Positions 32,745-37,039 of a DNA stretch of 37,039 nucleotides are shown in pieces; the stretch's first letter is position 1, and each line of letters starts with the position of its first letter. The notes below the pieces were generated by a model, which searched no databases, was not told where the DNA came from, and saw only the letters and a program-made list of their open reading frames with translations. Origin of the DNA: Firmicutes bacterium UBA5201 (GTDB lineage: Bacteria; Bacillota; Clostridia; Peptostreptococcales; Acidaminobacteraceae); contig DHVT01000009.1 of the NCBI GenBank assembly GCA_002412775.1, positions 1 through 37,039 on the forward strand, read 5' to 3'. A program made the position numbers and the translations under genes.

Positions 32745-33791
32745 ATGAGGCTCTATAAAAAGTCTGGAAATATCAAAAGCAAGAAGGGATTTACCTTAGT
32801 CGAGCTCATTATTGCTATGGCAATTGCTTCAACGGTTGTGTCTGTCGCTGTATCGATGTTGATGTTCAGTAATTCTGTTTATAAACGAGGCAATGAGCAG
32901 CAAAATGTGCAATCCAATAACCGTTTGGCGTCGGACTATATTCAGAAGCAGGTGCGTTTTGCATCTGATTTGTACTTGACAGCCACTCCGCCGACAGTTG
33001 CGGACATAACAGATTTCAATCCCGAATATGTGGAACGAATTTATATCAATGCGAGTAATCAATTGGTACATGATCAATGGGATATCCTCACGGATTCTTA
33101 TAAGACAGCTTTTATCACTCAGTATCAGATTGCGGGTTCAAATTTCACGCTGAACAACAACAGATTGCTAATCAACCTTAGTCCGTCCAGTGATTTCGAA
33201 CTTAAATCCGAAATTCAACTTCCCAATTTGTTATCCACCAATCCCTCTTCAAGTGGTGCGCAACCGGTGATCGTGTTTACTCGAGACATTTCATCTGCAG
33301 GACTTGCCGCGTTTCTCGAGACGATCACATTCGATACGGGTTCAGGTGGCAGTTATATCGCACCGATTTCCAAAGCTGCCGGAGCGCCGGTTACAGCGCC
33401 ATCAACCAATCCGACCAGACCAGGTTCTACCTTTATGGGATGGAGTCCGGCATTTCCTACACATATGCCTGTAGGCGGCCTCTCGCTTACTGCAATTTGG
33501 TCGGACGTACCAAGAGCTGCGACAAGTATTGTCGTTTCAGGACCTAATCCTGCAACAAGTGGCACGAGTAATGATACATTGACCTATCAATATACGGCGG
33601 TCGTTCTTGATCAATTTAATCAGACTATGACTGGACAAACGATTAGTTGGAGTGCTTCTAATATGGGTGGTAACAATAGTATGAACTCTTCTACGGGTTT
33701 GCTGTCGCTGAGAAACTTTAGTGGTACCAGTACTACCATTATAGCCAGAGTGGGAACCGTAACGGGTTCGATGAATGTAAGTGTTAATTGA
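32745..33791 (+). CDS. PilW-like minor pilin with InlB-type repeat and Big-type domain
   Basis: 348 residues. Prepilin motif GFTLVELIIAMAIASTVVSV, then NNRLASDYIQKQVRFASDL. At about 195-258 lies a Listeria/Bacteroides InlB B-repeat (ITFDTGSGGSYIAPISKAAG...PTRPGSTFMGWSPAFPTHMP...LTAIW). From about 260 comes a Big-2-like Ig domain (ATSIVVSGPNPAT...YTAVVLDQFNQTMTGQTISW...ARVGTVTGSMNV). This is the third different tail on the same PilW-like base. AAGGAGG lies upstream. The cassette ends in a GCTGCAG-type terminator. Confidence 0.84.
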   Translation: MRLYKKSGNIKSKKGFTLVELIIAMAIASTVVSVAVSMLMFSNSVYKRGNEQQNVQSNNRLASDYIQKQVRFASDLYLTATPPTVADITDFNPEYVERIYINASNQLVHDQWDILTDSYKTAFITQYQIAGSNFTLNNNRLLINLSPSSDFELKSEIQLPNLLSTNPSSSGAQPVIVFTRDISSAGLAAFLETITFDTGSGGSYIAPISKAAGAPVTAPSTNPTRPGSTFMGWSPAFPTHMPVGGLSLTAIWSDVPRAATSIVVSGPNPATSGTSNDTLTYQYTAVVLDQFNQTMTGQTISWSASNMGGNNSMNSSTGLLSLRNFSGTSTTIIARVGTVTGSMNVSVN

Positions 33792-33798
33792 AGGATCG

Positions 33799-33826
33799 GC
33801 TGCAGTCTTACGACTGCAGCTTTTTT
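33799..33826 (+). terminator. Terminator of minor-pilin cassette 3
   Basis: GCTGCAGTC (33799-33807) pairs perfectly with GACTGCAGC (33812-33820), then six T. It has the same core as the riboswitch terminators, and the bases after it (ATGTCAA) also recur after riboswitches 1 and 2, so it may be another derivative of that platform. Confidence 0.85.
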
Positions 33827-33903
33827 ATGTCAACCTACTGGAGCATCAACTCACCTATAGACCTTGGAAATTGGGAATCTTTTATTGAATGGATGTAATA
33901 TTT

Positions 33904-33936
33904 GTCATTTACATGACGTTATTTTTATAATATAAT
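33904..33936 (+). promoter_or_regulatory. Riboswitch promoter 3 with palindromic operator
   Basis: TTTACA (33908-33913), 17 bp, TATAAT (33931-33936), within GTCATTTACATGAC (33904-33917), identical to the palindromes at 2415 and 24727. Confidence 0.75.
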
Positions 33937-33949
33937 ATTGATAGGTAAA

Positions 33950-34053
33950 TAACTTTGGCAAACTGCTTGAAAAAGTAGGGCGCAAAGCACGAAGTCTAAG
34001 GTCGGATGACTATGACGGTTCAGCTGCAGTCGATCGGTACTGCAGCTTTTTTT
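33950..34053 (+). ncRNA. c-di-GMP-I (GEMM-I) riboswitch 3 with terminator
   Basis: TTGGCAAACTGCTTGAAAA, GTAGGGCGCAAAGC, TCTAAGG and a stem ending TATGACGGTTCAGC, merging into a terminator (AGCTGCAGT 34022-34030 with ACTGCAGCT 34039-34047, seven T). Its first GGG is reduced to GG. It controls pilT2-pilM-pilN-pilO. The 120 bp to pilT2 hold a weak TATAT box (about 34099) but lack the TGCAAnTTGCA palindrome of the other two. Confidence 0.9.
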
Positions 34054-34174
34054 AGTTGAATATTTTATATAAATATGTGCTGTTTTGATTTGAAAAGGGT
34101 ATATAGTTTACAAATTATTCATAATTTGAACAGCCCTCTATCGGACTGAAATAAGTCTTAAAAAGGAGTCCATT

Positions 34175-35224
34175 ATGCAAATCAACAAGATATTGTCTCA
34201 AGCAACAAAAATGGGAGCATCGGACGTCCACATTGCCGTGGGCAATCCTGCCACAGTAAGGATTGACGGAGATCTCATCCCTCTGGATGAGGAATTGATC
34301 ACACCGGAAGATACGGAGACTTTTGCGAAGTATCTCATCGGGCCACAAAAGTATCATTATTTCGAAGAAAACGGACACATAGACATCTCATATCGGATTC
34401 ACGAGGTGGGATCGTTCAGGATCAACGTGTTCAAGTACAGTGGATACACGGGACTGGCTTGCAGGATTATCAGCGACAGGATTCCTACGATCAAGGACCT
34501 TGAGCTCCCGGACACCATAGAAAAGATCACCAACCTGACCTCCGGATTGGTCATATTCACAGGTCCGACGGGGTGCGGCAAATCCACTTCCATCGCTTCG
34601 GTTGTTGAAGGCATCAACAAAAAGAAGAAGACTCATATCGTCACCATCGAGGATCCTATAGAGTACATTCACACCAACAAAATGAGCATGATCACCCAGC
34701 GTGAGGTCGGAAAGGACTGCAACAGTTTCTCCGACGCGTTGAGGGCGGGACTCAGACAAGACCCGGACATCATCATGGTGGGTGAGATGAGAGACCTCGA
34801 AACCATACAGATCGCCCTCACGGCGGCTGAAACCGGTCATCTTGTATTGGCAACACTGCACACGCGTAACGCACACCAGACCATTGAACGTATCATAGAC
34901 GTATTTCCATCGACACACCAACAACAGATCAGAGTGCAACTTGCCAATTCATTGATGGCTGTTTTTGCGCAAAAATTACTGCCGAGAAAAGACAAAGGCA
35001 GAATCGTCGCAGTGGAAAGTCTTATGATCACACCGGCCATCAGAAACCTGATCCGCGAGAACAAGGTGCATCAACTCTACACCTTCATTCAGACCGGACA
35101 ACGGATAGGCATGCAGACCATGGACGATTATCTGCTTGGACTGTACAAAAGGCACGCTATAGACAAAGATGTGATGCTGGAAAATGCTTACGATAAAGAT
35201 GCGATACTCAAAGAATTAAATTAA
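34175..35224 (+). CDS. pilT: Type IV pilus retraction ATPase PilT (copy 2)
   Basis: 349 residues, PilT family: GASDVHIAVGNPATVRIDGD, Walker A GPTGCGKSTS, Walker B DPDIIMVGEMRD, His box ETGHLVLATLHT and the retraction motif AIRNLIRENK. It is clearly diverged from copy 1 throughout, so the duplication is old. AAAAAGGAG lies upstream of ATG 34175. Being next to pilM rather than pilB, it may be a PilT2/PilU-like accessory retraction motor under separate riboswitch control. Confidence 0.93.
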   Translation: MQINKILSQATKMGASDVHIAVGNPATVRIDGDLIPLDEELITPEDTETFAKYLIGPQKYHYFEENGHIDISYRIHEVGSFRINVFKYSGYTGLACRIISDRIPTIKDLELPDTIEKITNLTSGLVIFTGPTGCGKSTSIASVVEGINKKKKTHIVTIEDPIEYIHTNKMSMITQREVGKDCNSFSDALRAGLRQDPDIIMVGEMRDLETIQIALTAAETGHLVLATLHTRNAHQTIERIIDVFPSTHQQQIRVQLANSLMAVFAQKLLPRKDKGRIVAVESLMITPAIRNLIRENKVHQLYTFIQTGQRIGMQTMDDYLLGLYKRHAIDKDVMLENAYDKDAILKELN

Positions 35225-35236
35225 GGGGGGAGTCAA

Positions 35237-36343
35237 ATGGGGGCAAATAACTCAAAACGAAGAGGGCAGATGGTCTCGATCGACATCGGCAGCCGAGGCG
35301 TGAAATTCGCAGTAGGTGAAGCGTATAACAACAGAATCAAATTGGTTGGATGCCATGCTGAAACACTTCCCGCTGACGCGTATGAAAATGGAGTCATTCT
35401 GAAGTTCGATGTGGTTCAACAGGTGATTACTGAAGCGCTTAGGAAAAATCACATCAAACCTAAAAATGCGATTCTTTCCATTGAAAGCAGTGAAATGATC
35501 AAACGTGAGATGATTGTGCAGCGTGTACCGATTGAGGATATGATCAGTCTGATCACTTATGAGGTCAAACAGTATCTGCCGATCGATACCACAAACTATG
35601 TGATCCAGTACAAGGAGTTGCCACCGGATGAGGGGCAGGAAGCATCGAAGATCAAAGTCCTGATGGGTGCTCTTCCGAATGACATGGTTGAGGCGCACAT
35701 CAATCTATTGGAAGCTTGTGGCCTCAAACCGACCGCGATGGACATGCACTCGAATGGCCTCGAGAAACTCGTGAAATGGATGCGTCAGAACGAAACGTAC
35801 TCGCAAGCGAAATCCTGCGCCTATATCGACTTGGGCCATAAGATGATCGACATTTCCATCTTTGAAAACGGTGAGTACAAATTCAATCGGATCGTCAAAA
35901 TGGGCGGATACGATTTTGACAAGGTGCTCATGCATCATCTGGACGTCGATTTGGCCGAGTCCGAAAGAAGAAAAATGAAACTCAGTGCCGGCGCACTCAA
36001 GAAAGCCATGGAGTCCGGCAAACTCGATACGTACCTCTCGGATGATGAAAATCTCAAAGCCACCGTCATTAAAGACTCGTTGATGTTCTTTGATGATGTT
36101 GTGGATGAAATTAACAAAGTCTTCAAGTATTATACAAGCCGCAGTTCTGACAACAAGATTGATCAGGTTTTCATATTCGGCGGCACATCAAGGTTCAAGG
36201 ACATAAGTACGTTGATTCAGGAAAAACTTGAACTTCCTACCGAACTGTTGAAAACCATCAATTGTGTCGAAGGACTTTCAAAAACAGGCAATGACGACTT
36301 ATCCCTTTATGTTAACGCCATCGGCGCGTTAATCAGATACTAG
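35237..36343 (+). CDS. pilM: Type IV pilus actin-like ATPase PilM
   Basis: 368 residues with the actin-like fold: phosphate-1 SIDIGSRGVKFAVGE, the SHS2-type insert IKREMIVQRVPIEDMISLITYEVKQYLPID, phosphate-2 CAYIDLGHKMIDISIFENG and the adenosine motif VFIFGGTSRF. PilM is a cytoplasmic ring protein that binds the N-terminus of PilN. AAGGGGGG lies upstream of the ATG, 12 bp behind pilT2. The order pilM-pilN-pilO is conserved in T4P systems. Confidence 0.94.
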   Translation: MGANNSKRRGQMVSIDIGSRGVKFAVGEAYNNRIKLVGCHAETLPADAYENGVILKFDVVQQVITEALRKNHIKPKNAILSIESSEMIKREMIVQRVPIEDMISLITYEVKQYLPIDTTNYVIQYKELPPDEGQEASKIKVLMGALPNDMVEAHINLLEACGLKPTAMDMHSNGLEKLVKWMRQNETYSQAKSCAYIDLGHKMIDISIFENGEYKFNRIVKMGGYDFDKVLMHHLDVDLAESERRKMKLSAGALKKAMESGKLDTYLSDDENLKATVIKDSLMFFDDVVDEINKVFKYYTSRSSDNKIDQVFIFGGTSRFKDISTLIQEKLELPTELLKTINCVEGLSKTGNDDLSLYVNAIGALIRY

Positions 36344-36354
36344 GAGGCTACGTT

Positions 36355-36915
36355 ATGAAGGATTTTAACTTTTTCGGACCTTACATAAGTACGCCCAAGA
36401 AAACTAGAAGTAGGGGCATATTTGTTGTACTATTGTTGGCATTAGTGTTCGCGGCCATCATCTTTTACCAGTTCACCCTGTATCAGGAAGTGAGTGCGCT
36501 GGAGAAGGATGTCGATGAGATCCAGTCTTATATTGACGATCCAAAAGTCAACGAGGATTTGAATCGCGTACAGGAAAAACAAATGAAAGGCGATTCGCTC
36601 CAGGAAGCTTTCAATCAACTGGAAGCTCTGGAACTACAATTGCTTCAGACAGACATACTGAGTGATGAGATCATGGCCGACATTGACAGCCAATTGCCGC
36701 AAGGTGTTTTCCTCTCATCCATCAACCTGAATGGCACCAACCTCTCGCTTGTTGGTTTTTCAGAGGACTACGATGACATCGCACAGTTCGCACACAACCT
36801 GAGAACGGTTAAGTCGGTTCAAACCGTGTTTGTTCCTCAAATCCAGAAGAATGAAACTTATTATGGATTTTCCATTCTATCGACTTTAGCAAAGGAGGGG
36901 CAAAATGAGAATTAG
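36355..36915 (+). CDS. pilN: Type IV pilus alignment protein PilN
   Basis: 186 residues. A short cytoplasmic N-terminus starting MKDFNFFGPYISTPKKTRSR is the PilM-binding part (usually NLLP; here NFFGP). One membrane helix (GIFVVLLLALVFAAIIFYQF) follows, then a coiled coil and a ferredoxin-like alpha-beta domain (LPQGVFLSSINLNGTNLSLVGFS). AGGAGG lies upstream of the ATG. It overlaps the next gene by 11 bases. Confidence 0.9.
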   Translation: MKDFNFFGPYISTPKKTRSRGIFVVLLLALVFAAIIFYQFTLYQEVSALEKDVDEIQSYIDDPKVNEDLNRVQEKQMKGDSLQEAFNQLEALELQLLQTDILSDEIMADIDSQLPQGVFLSSINLNGTNLSLVGFSEDYDDIAQFAHNLRTVKSVQTVFVPQIQKNETYYGFSILSTLAKEGQNEN

Positions 36916-37039
36916 CAGCAGAGAAAAATGGCTATTGGTAATGCTCGTGACCATTGCCTTGATTGCGGGTTGGTATTACTTCCTATTGACACCAACTGAA
37001 GAGAAAATCGCGGAACTCGAAGTCGAGAAGTCACTGAAA
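36905..37039 (+). CDS. pilO: Type IV pilus alignment protein PilO (start only)
   Basis: The first 45 codons only; the gene runs off the window. MRISSREKWLLVMLVTIALI is a short basic start and a membrane helix, followed by a charged coiled-coil start (TEEKIAELEVEKS), as in PilO. GGAGGGG lies 4-5 bases before ATG 36905, within the end of pilN, so translation is probably coupled. Confidence 0.82.
   Translation, partial: MRISSREKWLLVMLVTIALIAGWYYFLLTPTEEKIAELEVEKSLK

Overview
The window looks like a chromosomal segment of a low-to-moderate GC Firmicute, most likely an anaerobic member of the Clostridia. The grounds are strong AGGAGG ribosome sites, many Rho-independent terminators, GEMM-I (c-di-GMP-I) riboswitches, a bacteriohemerythrin and a clostridial-type type IV pilus (T4P) cluster. 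I cannot name the genus from sequence alone.

Layout. 1-1500: bacteriohemerythrin, and a convergent coiled-coil protein. 1584-7102: pilus core genes pilD, then (behind a c-di-GMP riboswitch) pilB, pilT, pilC and the major pilin pilA. 7100-12070 (AT-rich): a module made of GGTACC-type repeats, a terminator, a structured leader, a secreted PxKF-domain protein, an O-antigen-ligase/TPR membrane protein, a DUF2971-type protein and a ~390-bp repeat. 12150-20210: a compact phage-derived element (tyrosine recombinase, XRE repressor, Xis-like protein, primase-helicase, HK97-type capsid protein and several small genes) with no terminase, portal or tail. 20238-24380: a second, partly decayed copy of the 7-12 kb module. 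It opens with an intact pilin coding sequence that has no start codon, no ribosome site and no promoter. 24400-33830: a second riboswitch and three paralogous minor-pilin cassettes (PilX-, PilV- and PilW-like), whose PilW-like members end in unrelated adhesion-type domains, plus the remains of a fourth PilX-like gene. 33900-end: a third riboswitch, then a second pilT, pilM, pilN and the start of pilO.

How it works together. PilD processes the pilins; PilB extends and the two PilT proteins retract; PilC and PilMNO form the inner-membrane platform; PilA is the fibre; the PilX/V/W sets probably prime the tip. Three riboswitches with near-identical promoters, each carrying the same 14-bp palindrome over the -35 box, tie the operons to c-di-GMP. 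PilB also has the two c-di-GMP-binding MshEN motifs, so the nucleotide may act on both transcription and motor.

The most interesting possibility is a pilin-switching locus. The expressed pilA and the start-less pilin at 20238 share a 42-bp identical 5' block and the same repeat family on the 3' side. Homologous exchange could therefore place the silent pilin behind the pilA promoter and start codon. The neighbouring secreted protein, ligase and structured leader were duplicated with the pilin. This is inference from sequence arrangement; no variation has been shown.
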